Positions 35,350-44,276 are shown, numbered from the stretch's first letter. The stretch is 64,000 nt of DNA from Kitasatospora albolonga (GCA_002082585.1 CP020563.1:7248001-7312000); one strand, 5' to 3'. Notes: generated by a model not told the origin, from the sequence alone. Program-made: numbers and translations.

Positions 35350-37007
35350 CCGCATCGGAGGAACGGCCGGAGCGACCGGAGCCGGGGGAGGGCCCTGAGC
35401 CGACGGCGGCCACGCCGGACGAGCGGCCGGTTCCCCGCCCGGACGGGCAACCGGCGCCCCACCCCCACGAGTTGCTGCGCATCGAGGGCCTGCGCAAGAC
35501 CTTCCCCGGTGTCGTGGCGCTCGACAACGTCGACTTCGACCTGCGCAGAGGCGAGGTCCATGTCCTGCTCGGCGAGAACGGCGCCGGGAAGAGCACCCTC
35601 ATCAAGATGCTCTCCGGCGCCTACCGCCCCGACCGGGGCCGCATCCTCGCCGAGGGCCGCGAGGTGCGGATCAACAACGCGCAGGACGCCGAACGGCTCG
35701 GCATCGCCACCATCTACCAGGAGTTCAACCTCGTCCCCGACCTGACGGTGGCCGAGAACATCTTCCTCGGCCGGCAGCCGCGCCGCTTCGGGCTCGTCGA
35801 CCACCGGCGCATGCGGGCCGACGCGGAGAAGCTGCTGCGCCGGGTCGGCGTCGATGTGCGGCCCGACGCCAAGGTCCGCGAACTGGGCATCGCCCGGCTC
35901 CAGATGGTCGAGATCGCCAAGGCGCTCAGCCTGGACGCCCGGGTCCTGATCATGGACGAACCGACCGCCGTGCTCACCTCCGAAGAGGTCGACAAACTCT
36001 TCGCGATCGTCCGGCAGTTGCGTGCGGACGGCGTCGGGATCGTCTTCATCACCCACCACTTGGAGGAGATCGCCGCACTCGGCGACCGTGTCACCGTCCT
36101 GCGCGACGGCCGCAGCATCGACCAGGTGCCCGCCTCCACGCCCGAGGACCGGCTCGTCCAGCTCATGGTGGGCCGGAGCATCGAGCAGCAGTATCCGCGT
36201 GAACGGCCCGATGCCGGTGAGGTGTTGCTTTCCGTGCGCGGTCTGACCCGGGACGGGGTCTTCCACGACATCAGCTTCGACGTGTACGCCGGTGAGGTCG
36301 TCGGCCTCGCCGGACTCGTCGGCGCCGGTCGTACGGAGGTGGCGCGCGCGGTCTTCGGCGCCGACCCGTACGACACGGGCACCGTCGACGTACGCGGCGA
36401 ACGCCTCGCCCGGCACGACGTGCCCGCCGCGATGGGTGCCGGGATAGGGCTCGTACCGGAGGACCGCAAGGGGCAGGGCCTGGTCCTGGACGCCTCCGTA
36501 CAGGAGAACCTCGGCCTGGTCACGCTGCGTTCGGCGACCCGCTCCGGGCTCGTGGACCTGAAGGGGCAGCGTACGGCCGCCGCCCGCATCGCCGAGCAGC
36601 TCGGCGTCCGTATGTCCGGCCTCGGCCAGCACGTGCGCACCCTCTCCGGCGGCAACCAGCAGAAGGTCGTCATCGGCAAGTGGCTGCTGGCCGACACCCG
36701 CGTGCTCATCCTCGACGAGCCGACCCGGGGCATCGACGTCGGCGCCAAGGTCGAGATCTACCAGCTCATCAACGAACTCACCGCATCCGGCCATGCCGTC
36801 CTGATGATCTCCAGCGACCTGCCCGAAGTCCTCGGCATGAGCGACCGGGTGCTGGTCATGGCCCAGGGCCGGATCGCCGGTGAACTCCCCGCCGGACAGG
36901 CCACCCAGGACGCGGTGATGGCCCTCGCGGTCTCCACCGCCGCGGCGGACGCGAACGACCACCCCGCACCGAAGAAGGAAGAAGAGGAGGGCCCCCGTGG
37001 CCACTGA
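35346..37007 (+). CDS. ribose-type ABC transporter ATP-binding protein
   Basis: A 553-residue RbsA-type ATPase with two nucleotide-binding domains. A Pro/Glu-rich tail of about 45 residues precedes the first domain (Walker A GENGAGKSTLIKMLSGAY, Walker B VLIMDEPTAVLTSEEV). The second domain has the degenerate Walker A GLVGAGRTEVARAVFGA, signature LSGGNQQKVVIGKWL and Walker B LILDEPTRGIDVGA. GTG 35346 overlaps the LacI stop. The permease-receptor fusion gene starts 11 nt inside its end. Confidence 0.94.
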   Translation: MTASEERPERPEPGEGPEPTAATPDERPVPRPDGQPAPHPHELLRIEGLRKTFPGVVALDNVDFDLRRGEVHVLLGENGAGKSTLIKMLSGAYRPDRGRILAEGREVRINNAQDAERLGIATIYQEFNLVPDLTVAENIFLGRQPRRFGLVDHRRMRADAEKLLRRVGVDVRPDAKVRELGIARLQMVEIAKALSLDARVLIMDEPTAVLTSEEVDKLFAIVRQLRADGVGIVFITHHLEEIAALGDRVTVLRDGRSIDQVPASTPEDRLVQLMVGRSIEQQYPRERPDAGEVLLSVRGLTRDGVFHDISFDVYAGEVVGLAGLVGAGRTEVARAVFGADPYDTGTVDVRGERLARHDVPAAMGAGIGLVPEDRKGQGLVLDASVQENLGLVTLRSATRSGLVDLKGQRTAAARIAEQLGVRMSGLGQHVRTLSGGNQQKVVIGKWLLADTRVLILDEPTRGIDVGAKVEIYQLINELTASGHAVLMISSDLPEVLGMSDRVLVMAQGRIAGELPAGQATQDAVMALAVSTAAADANDHPAPKKEEEEGPRGH

Positions 37008-38952
37008 GACACTCAAGAGTGACACGGGCGCGGGGGGCACTTCCGTCATACGCCGCGTCCTGCTCGACAACGGCGCGCTCAGCGCCCTGGTCGTCCTGGT
37101 GGTGGCGATGTCGCTGCTCTCCGGCGACTTCCTGACCACCCAGAACCTGCTGAACGTCGGTGTCCAGGCGGCCGTCACCGCGATCCTCGCGTTCGGCGTC
37201 ACCTTCGTCATCGTCTCGGCGGGCATCGACCTGTCCGTCGGTTCGGTGGCGGCCCTGTCCGCGACGGTCCTGGCCTGGTCGGCGACGTCCGCCGGGGTGC
37301 CGGTCGTCCTCGCGGTCGTGCTCGCGATCGTCACCGGTATCGCCTGCGGCTTCGTGAACGGCGCCCTCATCTCGTACGGCAAACTCCCGCCGTTCATCGC
37401 GACGTTGGCCATGCTCTCGATCGCCCGCGGTCTCTCGCTCGTCATCTCGCAGGGCAGTCCGATCGCGTTCCCCGAATCCGTCTCGCGGCTCGGCGACACG
37501 CTCGGCGGCCGGCTCCCCGTACCGGTCCTCGTGATGATCGCGATGGGGCTGCTCACCGCGCTGATCCTCGGCCGTACGTTCATCGGCCGCTCGATGTACG
37601 CGATCGGCGGCAACGAGGAGGCGGCCCGGCTCTCGGGGCTCCGCGTCAAGCGCCAGAAGATCGTCATCTACGCGCTGTCCGGCCTCTTCGCCGCCGTCGC
37701 GGGCATCGTCCTGGCCTCGCGCCTCGTCTCCGCCCAGCCGCAGGCCGCCCAGGGGTACGAACTCGACGCCATCGCCGCGGTCGTCATTGGCGGCGCCAGC
37801 CTGGCCGGCGGGGTCGGCAAGGCGTCCGGCACCCTGATCGGCGCACTGATCCTCGCGGTGCTCCGCAACGGCCTCAACCTCCTCTCCGTGTCGGCGTTCT
37901 GGCAGCAGGTCGTCATCGGTGTCGTCATCGCGCTCGCCGTCCTGCTCGACACCCTGCGCCGCAAGGCCGGTTCGGGTGCGGCCTCCTCGGCGGGCACCGC
38001 ACCCGGCGCGCCCGGGTCCGGGCGTCGGGGAGTGCTCAAGTTCGCCGGGGCCGCGCTCGCTGTGGCGGTTGTCGTCGGCGGGGTCTCCTACGTCAACTCC
38101 GGTTCGTCCGGGGGCGCGACGAAGGTCGGCATGTCCCTCTCGACGCTGAACAACCCCTTCTTCGTGCAGATGAAGGAGGGCGCGCAGGCGGAGGCGGAGA
38201 AGGCGGGCATCGACCTCACCGTCACCGATGCCCAGAACGACGCCTCGCAGCAGGCCAACCAGCTCCAGAACTTCACCAGTTCGGGGTTCTCCTCGATCAT
38301 CGTCAACCCGGTGGACTCGGATGCCGTCGGCCCCGGTGTCCGCAGCGCCAACCAGGCGGACATCCCGGTGATCGCCGCCGACCGGGGTGTGAACAAGGCG
38401 GAGGCCGCCACCCTCGTCGCCTCCGACAACGTGGCGGGCGGAAAGCTCGCCGCCGACGCGCTGGCCGACAAGCTCGGCGGCAAGGGCAGCATCGTCATCC
38501 TCCAGGGCACGGCGGGCACGTCCGCCAGCCGGGAGCGCGGCGCGGGCTTCGCCGAGGGGCTCAAGGCGTACCCGGGCATCAAGGTGGTCGCCAAGCAGCC
38601 CGCCGACTTCGACCGCACCAAGGGCCTGGACGTCATGACCAACCTGATCCAGTCCCACCCGGACATCACGGGCGTCTTCGCCGAGAACGACGAGATGGCG
38701 CTCGGCGCGGCCAAGGCGCTCGGTGCCAGGGCCGGGAAGTCCGTCTCGGTCGTCGGCTTCGACGGCACCCCGGACGGCCTGAAGGCGGTCGGGGCCGGAA
38801 CGCTCTACGCCTCGGTGGCGCAGCAGCCCGGCGAACTGGGCAGGATCGCGGTGCAGAACGCCGTCAAGGCGGCCAAGGGCGACAAGGTCGAGAGCACGGT
38901 GAAGGTGCCGGTCAAGGTGGTGACCCGCGAGAACGTGGCCGACTTCTCCTGA
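36997..38952 (+). CDS. fused ABC permease and substrate-binding protein (RbsC-RbsB fusion)
   Basis: A 651-residue polypeptide joining two parts usually separate. Residues ~15-325 are an RbsC permease (TFVIVSAGIDLSVGSVAALS, YGKLPPFIATLAMLSIARGL, AAVVIGGASLAGGVG). An Ala/Gly/Ser linker and one extra transmembrane segment (~348-367, FAGAALAVAVVVGGVSYV) follow. Residues ~375-651 are a ribose-binding protein (MSLSTLNNPFFVQMKEGA, GVFAENDEMALGAAKAL). The extra helix would place the receptor outside, tethered to its own channel. No lipobox or separate receptor gene exists in the operon, so the fusion looks functional. Confidence 0.92.
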   Translation: MATETLKSDTGAGGTSVIRRVLLDNGALSALVVLVVAMSLLSGDFLTTQNLLNVGVQAAVTAILAFGVTFVIVSAGIDLSVGSVAALSATVLAWSATSAGVPVVLAVVLAIVTGIACGFVNGALISYGKLPPFIATLAMLSIARGLSLVISQGSPIAFPESVSRLGDTLGGRLPVPVLVMIAMGLLTALILGRTFIGRSMYAIGGNEEAARLSGLRVKRQKIVIYALSGLFAAVAGIVLASRLVSAQPQAAQGYELDAIAAVVIGGASLAGGVGKASGTLIGALILAVLRNGLNLLSVSAFWQQVVIGVVIALAVLLDTLRRKAGSGAASSAGTAPGAPGSGRRGVLKFAGAALAVAVVVGGVSYVNSGSSGGATKVGMSLSTLNNPFFVQMKEGAQAEAEKAGIDLTVTDAQNDASQQANQLQNFTSSGFSSIIVNPVDSDAVGPGVRSANQADIPVIAADRGVNKAEAATLVASDNVAGGKLAADALADKLGGKGSIVILQGTAGTSASRERGAGFAEGLKAYPGIKVVAKQPADFDRTKGLDVMTNLIQSHPDITGVFAENDEMALGAAKALGARAGKSVSVVGFDGTPDGLKAVGAGTLYASVAQQPGELGRIAVQNAVKAAKGDKVESTVKVPVKVVTRENVADFS

Positions 38953-38996
38953 CGGCCGCCCCCGGCCCCGACCGACGAAAGCAGGAAGCAGGAAGC

Positions 38997-39926
38997 ATGC
39001 ACGACAACGCCCCCGACGACCGGTACCGGTATGACCTCCTGGTCGTCGGCTCGGCCAACGCCGACCTGGTGATCGGCGTCGAACGCCGCCCCGCCCCCGG
39101 CGAGACGGTGCTCGGCTCCGACCTGGCCGTCCACCCGGGCGGCAAGGGCGCCAACCAGGCGGTCGCGGCAGCCCGGTTGGGAGCCCGTACGGCGCTGCTC
39201 GCCCGGGTCGGCGACGACAGCCACGGCCGGCTGCTGCTGGAGAGTCAGCGCGCGGCGGGTGTGGACACGGACGGCGTCCTGGTCGGCGGGGCCCCGACCG
39301 GGGTCGCGCTGATCACCGTGGACCCCTCGGGCGACAACAGCATCGTGGTGTCCCCGGGCGCCAACGGGCGGCTGACCCCCGAGGACGTACGGGCGGCGGC
39401 CCCGCTGCTCGCCGCCGCGCGGGTGGTCTCCGTACAGCTGGAAATCCCCCTGGACACGGTCGCGGAGACGGCGCGCGGTCTGGGGGCGGGGGCCCGTCTC
39501 GTCCTCAACCCGTCCCCGCCCGCCCCGCTGCCCGACGAGGTCCTGGCCGCCTGCGACCCGCTGGTGGTCAACGAGCACGAGGCGCGGTACATCCTGGGCG
39601 AGGCGGCGGGGGACACCCCGCACGACTGGGCCCCGGCCCTTCTCGCGCTGGGCCCGCGCTCGGTCGTGATCACCCTGGGCGCGGCGGGCGCCCTGGTGGC
39701 CGACAGCCGTACGGACTCCCTGGACCACCTGGTCAGCCCGAAGGTCGGGGCCGTCGACACGACGGGGGCCGGTGACGCGTTCACCGCCGCCCTGGCCTGG
39801 CGCCTGGGCCGGGGCGACGACCTGCGCGAGGCGGCGGCCTTCGCCGTACGGGTGGGGGCGGCGGCCGTGATGTCGAAGGGCGCGCAGGCATCGTTCCCGA
39901 CGCTGGAGGAGGTCGACGCGCTGTGA
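38997..39926 (+). CDS. rbsK: ribokinase
   Basis: PfkB-family sugar kinase of 309 residues that phosphorylates D-ribose with ATP in the cytosol. The substrate motif is VHPGGKGANQAVAAARLGA and the C-terminal signature is VDTTGAGDAFTAALAWRLGRG, with the catalytic Asp in GAGDAF. LVVNEHEARYILG is also typical. An AGCAGGAAGCAGGAAGC stretch precedes the ATG. The ribose pyranase gene overlaps its end by 4 nt. Ribose 5-phosphate would enter the pentose phosphate pathway. Confidence 0.94.
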   Translation: MHDNAPDDRYRYDLLVVGSANADLVIGVERRPAPGETVLGSDLAVHPGGKGANQAVAAARLGARTALLARVGDDSHGRLLLESQRAAGVDTDGVLVGGAPTGVALITVDPSGDNSIVVSPGANGRLTPEDVRAAAPLLAAARVVSVQLEIPLDTVAETARGLGAGARLVLNPSPPAPLPDEVLAACDPLVVNEHEARYILGEAAGDTPHDWAPALLALGPRSVVITLGAAGALVADSRTDSLDHLVSPKVGAVDTTGAGDAFTAALAWRLGRGDDLREAAAFAVRVGAAAVMSKGAQASFPTLEEVDAL

Positions 39927-40312
39927 AGAAGTCGGGCATCCTCAACCGCCACCTGGCCGGAGCGCTGGCCGAACTCGGCCACGGCGACGGGGTGCTGATC
40001 TGCGACGCGGGCATGCCGATCCCGCCCGGCCCGCGCGTGGTCGACCTGGCCTTCCGCGCCGGGACCCCGTCGTTCGCCGAGGTGCTGGACGGACTGCTCG
40101 ACGAACTGGTGGTGGAGGGAGCGACGGCCGCCGAGGAGATCCGCGACGCCAACCCGGCGGCCGCGGCGCTCCTGGACGGTCGCTTCCCCGGGCTGGAACT
40201 GGTCCCGCACGACGAGCTGAAGGCGCGTACGGCAGCGGCGCGCCTGGTCGTACGGACGGGGGAGGCCCGGCCGTACGCCAACGTGCTGCTGCGGTGCGGG
40301 GTGTTCTTCTGA
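39923..40312 (+). CDS. rbsD: D-ribose pyranase
   Basis: A 129-residue RbsD protein that speeds the pyranose-furanose interconversion of D-ribose before phosphorylation. The N-terminus KKSGILNRHLAGALAELGHG and GVLICDAGMPIPPGP contain the conserved catalytic His20-type and Asp residues. The C-terminus RTGEARPYANVLLRCGVFF is the family ending. It starts with GTG and overlaps rbsK. It is the last gene of the operon. Confidence 0.95.
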   Translation: MKKSGILNRHLAGALAELGHGDGVLICDAGMPIPPGPRVVDLAFRAGTPSFAEVLDGLLDELVVEGATAAEEIRDANPAAAALLDGRFPGLELVPHDELKARTAAARLVVRTGEARPYANVLLRCGVFF

Positions 40313-40351
40313 GCGGTTGAGCGGTTGAGCGGGAACGGTACGGGGAGAAGA

Positions 40352-40381
40352 CGGGCCGCACCCTGATCAGGCTGCGGCCCG
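40352..40381. terminator. hairpin at end of ribose operon
   Basis: CGGGCCGCA and TGCGGCCCG form a 9-bp perfect stem; the loop itself contains the palindrome CCTGATCAGG. It lies 40 nt past rbsD and 26 nt before the convergent DinB stop, so it can act in both directions. Confidence 0.7.
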
Positions 40382-40406
40382 CCGGGACTCGAGAGGCCGC
40401 GTCCGG

Positions 40407-41006
40407 TCAGCCGTCGCCCGCTTCCCGCGCCACCCGTTCCAGTCGGCTGCGATGGTTCTCCCACCATGCCCGGTCCTCCGGTGGCATGCTGTCGTTGCCC
40501 TCCGAGTGCCCGACGCTTCCGTCGATGAGTTCTCGCACGATGTCGGCGTGGCCGGCATGGCGCTGGGTATCGGAGATCACGCGCACCAGGATGTGGTGCA
40601 GCGTCACCTCTCGTCGTTCCTCCGGCCACCAGGGGACGTGACCGATCGTGTCGAGCGTCAGCGTCTCGATCGTGCTGTCGGAGTGTCGCCACGCCTGGTG
40701 GTACAGCCCGACGATCTCCTCGCGCGACTCGTCCGCGGTCGCCCACATGTCCGCGTTGGGCTCCGCGTCCTCCGTGTACCACCACGGCGGCGGTTCCTCC
40801 TGGAAGAACGGCCGGCCGAACGTGTCGCCGAAGTAACCCAGTTCTATACCGGCGACGTGTTTGACGAGTCCCAGGAGGTTCGTGCCCGTGGGGGTCAGCG
40901 GACGGCGGATGTCATGTTCAGACAGCCCCTCCAGCTTCCACAACAGGGCGTCCCGCCCGTCCCGCAGGTAGCGGAGAAGGTCGGCTTTCGGGTTCGGTTC
41001 GATCAT
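40407..41006 (-). CDS. DinB-family protein (mycothiol-dependent type)
   Basis: A 199-residue DinB/MDMPI-like four-helix bundle. Conserved parts are RDALLWKLEGLSEHDIRRPL, NLLGLVKHVAGIELGYFGD and RVISDTQRHAGHADIVRELI; the three His residues that bind metal are in these (KHVAG, and RHAGH). The ATG at 41006 gives MIEPNPKADLL, a typical start of the group. There is no stop between this domain and the upstream amidohydrolase, so it could also be the C-terminal half of a longer protein (see the 40407-41942 entry). Confidence 0.85.
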   Translation of the reverse strand: MIEPNPKADLLRYLRDGRDALLWKLEGLSEHDIRRPLTPTGTNLLGLVKHVAGIELGYFGDTFGRPFFQEEPPPWWYTEDAEPNADMWATADESREEIVGLYHQAWRHSDSTIETLTLDTIGHVPWWPEERREVTLHHILVRVISDTQRHAGHADIVRELIDGSVGHSEGNDSMPPEDRAWWENHRSRLERVAREAGDG

Positions 41007-41942
41007 GCCGGACAGCTTTGCACCCGGCACTGACAGTCGGCTTCCGCCGCACGGCACGAGACGCTGCCGACACGCCCTGCCCCTGCCTCTGCCCATTCCC
41101 AGGCGCGGACGAGGCAGCCGGACGCCGGGCCGGGGGTCCCAGAGCCGGGACACCAGCTCCGCCAGCGCCTCCGCCAACGCGTCGAGTCCCGGTCCCGCCG
41201 GGCCGCCCGGCTCGCTCATGTAGGTGTCGCGGCGGATCTCGATCATCAGGGCCGTGACCCGGCGGTCCGTGCCGTAGTGCTTCAGTGGGACGTACGTACC
41301 GGCGAAAGGGCTGTCGACGCCCGTGCCGCCGAAGCGGGCGAACGCCGTCTCCGCCAGGGAACGCAGCTCCGGCGGGGTGTGGAACGGGTCCGTGCCCAGG
41401 CAGACGGGCGGGCGCGGGCCCGTGCCGTGGAGTTCGTACGGGAGCGGGGCCGTCGGGTACGAGTGGACGTCGAGGATCACCGCGCGGCCCGTGGCGGCGA
41501 TCCGGGCGTCGACCGCTTCCGTCACCGCCTGCGCGTACGGGTGGAAGTACCGCTCCAGCAGCGGGCGTTGGTCGACATCCGGAGCACGCAGCCGTTCCCG
41601 GTGCGTGGTGTGCGTGTAGACCGCGCCCATGCCCACGGCGCGCATCTCCTCCCGGTCGTCGGGGAACCGTTCGGGGTCGACGACCAGGCGGGAGAGGGTG
41701 TTGACGAAGCGCCAGGGGCGGGCGGCGGCGCACCCGGCCGCGTCGGCTGCCCGGGCGGCCAGTTCGGCCGTGTGGGAGTCGGTGATGTGGTCGAGTTCCC
41801 GCTCCAGGGCACGGTCGTCCAGGACGATTCCGTCGCGTACCTCCCCGGGAAGCGTCCGGGACCCGTGCGGTACGTGCAGCAGTACCGGGGACTCGGGGCT
41901 TCCGGGGAGGAGGCGGAACGACGGCTGGGGGACGGTGCTCAT
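40407..41942 (-). CDS. N-formylglutamate amidohydrolase, open in frame into DinB
   Basis: Residues 1-~270 form an N-formylglutamate amidohydrolase (FGase) domain: LLHVPHGSRTLPGEVRD, DHITDSHTAELAAR, RAVILDVHSYPTAPLPYEL and ALMIEIRRDTYMS include the family's metal and substrate residues. FGases usually end near residue 260-270. Here the frame continues without a stop through an Arg/Gly-rich stretch (~275-312) into the DinB domain, giving 511 residues in total. Either this is a real fusion, or the amidohydrolase stop was lost and DinB uses its own ATG at 41006. The linker looks like translated intergenic DNA, which favours the second view. Confidence 0.7.
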   Translation of the reverse strand: MSTVPQPSFRLLPGSPESPVLLHVPHGSRTLPGEVRDGIVLDDRALERELDHITDSHTAELAARAADAAGCAAARPWRFVNTLSRLVVDPERFPDDREEMRAVGMGAVYTHTTHRERLRAPDVDQRPLLERYFHPYAQAVTEAVDARIAATGRAVILDVHSYPTAPLPYELHGTGPRPPVCLGTDPFHTPPELRSLAETAFARFGGTGVDSPFAGTYVPLKHYGTDRRVTALMIEIRRDTYMSEPGGPAGPGLDALAEALAELVSRLWDPRPGVRLPRPRLGMGRGRGRACRQRLVPCGGSRLSVPGAKLSGMIEPNPKADLLRYLRDGRDALLWKLEGLSEHDIRRPLTPTGTNLLGLVKHVAGIELGYFGDTFGRPFFQEEPPPWWYTEDAEPNADMWATADESREEIVGLYHQAWRHSDSTIETLTLDTIGHVPWWPEERREVTLHHILVRVISDTQRHAGHADIVRELIDGSVGHSEGNDSMPPEDRAWWENHRSRLERVAREAGDG

Positions 41943-41995
41943 GGAGCGGGTCCTTCACGGGTGGGGCCGGGGCCCCGATTGTTTCATCCGCGTGG

Positions 41996-42985
41996 TCAGT
42001 CGGCGGAGCCGATCACCGGGTAGTGGTCGGAGAGGTTCGTGTACGTGTAGTTCTTGCCCCAGCTGGAGACCGTCCAGGGGGCGCTCCGCTCCTTGATCAC
42101 GTCGTTGTTCCAGCCCGCGGGCTTCGCGTGACCGGCGCGGTGCAGGACGTGGTCCAGGTCCTCACGGGGGTCGTTCGGGTAGCGCTCGGAGGCGATCGAG
42201 TTGTCGCGGGTGTCGAAGGAGTAGATGTGGCCCGTCTTGGTGTCGGGCGCGGCCAGGTCGGCGTCCTTGAGGAAGGAGGCGTACTCGGCGGAGTGGCCGT
42301 CCACGTTGAAGTCGCCCGCCACGATGACCTGTTCGGAGGCCGGGATCTTCTTGGCGTCCAGGAAGGCGTCCATCGCCTTGAACTGGCGGCTGCGCATCCT
42401 GGCGGCCTCGCCCGCCGAACAGCCGGGGTCGGTCGACTGCGCGTGGGTGCCCACGACATGGACGCGGGTGCCGTTGACGTTCAGCACGGTGTACGCGAAG
42501 CCCTTGTTCGACCACCAGTCGGCGCCGCAGGCGTCCTTGTAGACGTACTGCTCCTTGCGCACGATCGGCCACTTGCTCAGGATCGTGACCCCGCCGTCCT
42601 CCGGGGTCGTCGCCGAGTACGAGCCACCGGTGGCGTCCCAGCCGCTCTTGCTCCGGCCGACCACCGGGGTCTGGTAGGGGTACTGGGCGGCGGAGTTCCG
42701 CAGCAGCGCGTCCGAGGCCCCGTTGTCGAAGGCTTCCTGGATCACCACCACGTCGTTGCCCCGGAAGAACGACGTCTTCGGGATCTCTGCCGCCCGGTGG
42801 TCCTGGCCCCAGTTCGGGTACAGGGTCTTGCTGAAGAGGAACGCGTTGTACGAGAGCACCCGCAGCGAGGGGGTGTCGGCGGTCGTGGCGGCCGTGGCCG
42901 AGGGTGCGTTCACGGCCAAGGGGACGGCAGCGAGCGCGGCGGTGAGGGCCATCGCGGACAGGCGGCGGGAAGCGGAGTGCGGCAC
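41996..42985 (-). CDS. secreted sphingomyelin phosphodiesterase (endonuclease/exonuclease/phosphatase fold)
   Basis: A 329-residue secreted neutral sphingomyelinase C-like enzyme. The signal peptide is RRLSAMALTAALAAVPLAV, ending about SATA. Motifs of the DNase I-like fold are LRVLSYNAFLF, VVIQEAFDNGASDALL (catalytic Glu), VVGTHAQSTD, VIVAGDFNVDGHS and the terminal SDHYPVIGS (catalytic Asp-His). GTG 42985 follows AGGAGA at ~6 nt. Substrates are probably host or environmental sphingomyelin or other phospholipids. It is monocistronic or the last gene after the sortase. Confidence 0.9.
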   Translation of the reverse strand: MPHSASRRLSAMALTAALAAVPLAVNAPSATAATTADTPSLRVLSYNAFLFSKTLYPNWGQDHRAAEIPKTSFFRGNDVVVIQEAFDNGASDALLRNSAAQYPYQTPVVGRSKSGWDATGGSYSATTPEDGGVTILSKWPIVRKEQYVYKDACGADWWSNKGFAYTVLNVNGTRVHVVGTHAQSTDPGCSAGEAARMRSRQFKAMDAFLDAKKIPASEQVIVAGDFNVDGHSAEYASFLKDADLAAPDTKTGHIYSFDTRDNSIASERYPNDPREDLDHVLHRAGHAKPAGWNNDVIKERSAPWTVSSWGKNYTYTNLSDHYPVIGSAD

Positions 42986-43101
42986 GAGGTCTCCTGCTGA
43001 ATGAGTGGGGGCGTACCGGGTGGCACCCATCAAAGCAGCGGCAGTTACCCACGGGTAGACATCGGATGCCAGGAGTCTGTCCGGCTCGCTGACATCAGGA
43101 T

Positions 43102-43737
43102 TCAGCCAAAGATCAACTCGGCGTAGACGATCAGGTTGTCCACGGGGTGGCCCTCCGCGTCGAACGCGCCGTCGCAGGTGATCAGCCGCAGTGTGCTTTC
43201 CTGGGTGGCCCCGTAGACACGTTCGGTGGGGAACGCCTTCTTGGCGACCGTCTCCTTGCCCGTGACCCTGAAGCTCAGGGACGTGCCGTTCGTGTCGCGG
43301 ACGCGCACCTCGGCGCCCTTGCGGATGTCCTTGAGGTCGTGGAAGACGGCCCGGCCGAAGCGGGTGTCGTTGTGGCCGATCAGCACGGCCGGTCCCGGCC
43401 CGCCGGGTACGGCTCCGCCCGTGTACCAGCCCGCTGTCATGCCCTGTTCGGCGGGCGGGACCTCGACCGTGCCGTCCGCGTTGAGCCCCAGACGCATGAG
43501 GGAGCTGCGGATGTTGAGGGAGGGGATGGAGAGATGGGCGGGGGCCGGGCTGTCCGGGGAGGCCGACGGCTGGTGTGTCGCGGTGGGGGCCGGGGCGGAG
43601 GCCGTCGCCGGGGGCTCGGTGGCTGACGGTACCGGTGCCGGTCCCGCGCAGCCCACCAGGGCCGCGCAGATGACGAGGGCGGACAGCAGAGGGGCCGTTC
43701 GCGGTCGGCGGGTGGGGGAGGAGGGGCGGATGGGCAT
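43102..43737 (-). CDS. class F sortase
   Basis: A 211-residue membrane-anchored or lipoprotein-like sortase with an N-terminal hydrophobic segment (LLSALVICAALVGCAG) and a long Pro/Ala/Ser linker. The catalytic fold starts LSIPSLNIRSSLMRLGL. H122 in VLIGHNDTRF and C188 in LITCDGAFD are the catalytic pair, and the AFPTERVYG loop precedes the cysteine strand. ATG 43737 has a GGAG site upstream. It sits 98 nt downstream of a likely substrate gene. Class F sortases are actinobacterial and poorly characterised. Confidence 0.9.
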   Translation of the reverse strand: MPIRPSSPTRRPRTAPLLSALVICAALVGCAGPAPVPSATEPPATASAPAPTATHQPSASPDSPAPAHLSIPSLNIRSSLMRLGLNADGTVEVPPAEQGMTAGWYTGGAVPGGPGPAVLIGHNDTRFGRAVFHDLKDIRKGAEVRVRDTNGTSLSFRVTGKETVAKKAFPTERVYGATQESTLRLITCDGAFDAEGHPVDNLIVYAELIFG

Positions 43738-43835
43738 GGGGCTGGCTCCAGGAGGTGACCCGACCACCGGCTGTGGCCGCCGCCCGGTGCGGGGCGGCGG
43801 CCACAGCGGTGTCAGGGGTGAGGGGTGACGGTGGG

Positions 43836-44276
43836 TCAGCCGTTGCGGCGGCGCAGCACGAGGGTGCCCGCGCCCGCGAGCAGGGCGGCTCCGGCCACCG
43901 AACCGGCGAGGGCCGTCGTGCTGTTGTTGTCGCCCGTACCGGCCGGGCGCTCACCGGCCGCCACACCACCGCGCGGCGCGACCACCGGGGCGGCGGCCTC
44001 CTCGGGTGCCGGTGCCGCAGGTGCCGGGCGGTCGCCCGCGGCGACGCCACCCCGGGGTACGGCCGAGGGGCGGGCCTCCTTCGGCGCGGCCTCCCTCGGC
44101 GCCTCCTCGGCGGCCCTCGCCCGCTCCGGAGAGACCGACGGGGTGCTCTCGGCGGGCGCCGACGGCCGCGGGGACGCGTCGGCGAAGGCCGCGGTGGACG
44201 GGACCAGCACCGCGGCGGCCGCGACGGCGGTGAGCGCGGCGGTGCGCAGGGAGAGACGAGCGGTCGAAACGGTCAT
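43836..44276 (-). CDS. small surface protein, probable sortase substrate
   Basis: A 146-residue secreted protein: signal peptide TAALTAVAAAAVLVPSTAAFA, a Pro/Ala/Glu-rich extended middle, two copies of the motif PRGGVAAG[DE]RPA, then a C-terminal hydrophobic helix (ALAGSVAGAALLAGAGTLVL) and the basic tail RRRNG. That ending is a cell-wall sorting architecture, but no LPxTG or LAxTG is present. The sequence before the helix is RPAGTGDNNSTT. Position beside the class F sortase suggests that enzyme processes it. Confidence 0.75.
   Translation of the reverse strand: MTVSTARLSLRTAALTAVAAAAVLVPSTAAFADASPRPSAPAESTPSVSPERARAAEEAPREAAPKEARPSAVPRGGVAAGDRPAPAAPAPEEAAAPVVAPRGGVAAGERPAGTGDNNSTTALAGSVAGAALLAGAGTLVLRRRNG

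Noticed and set aside
34968..37667. A long minus-strand open frame of about 900 codons antisense to the ribose ABC genes.
   Set aside because: It mirrors the real genes in a GC-rich genome, lacks protein-family motifs and has atypical composition. The plus-strand genes have complete ABC motifs and coupled starts.
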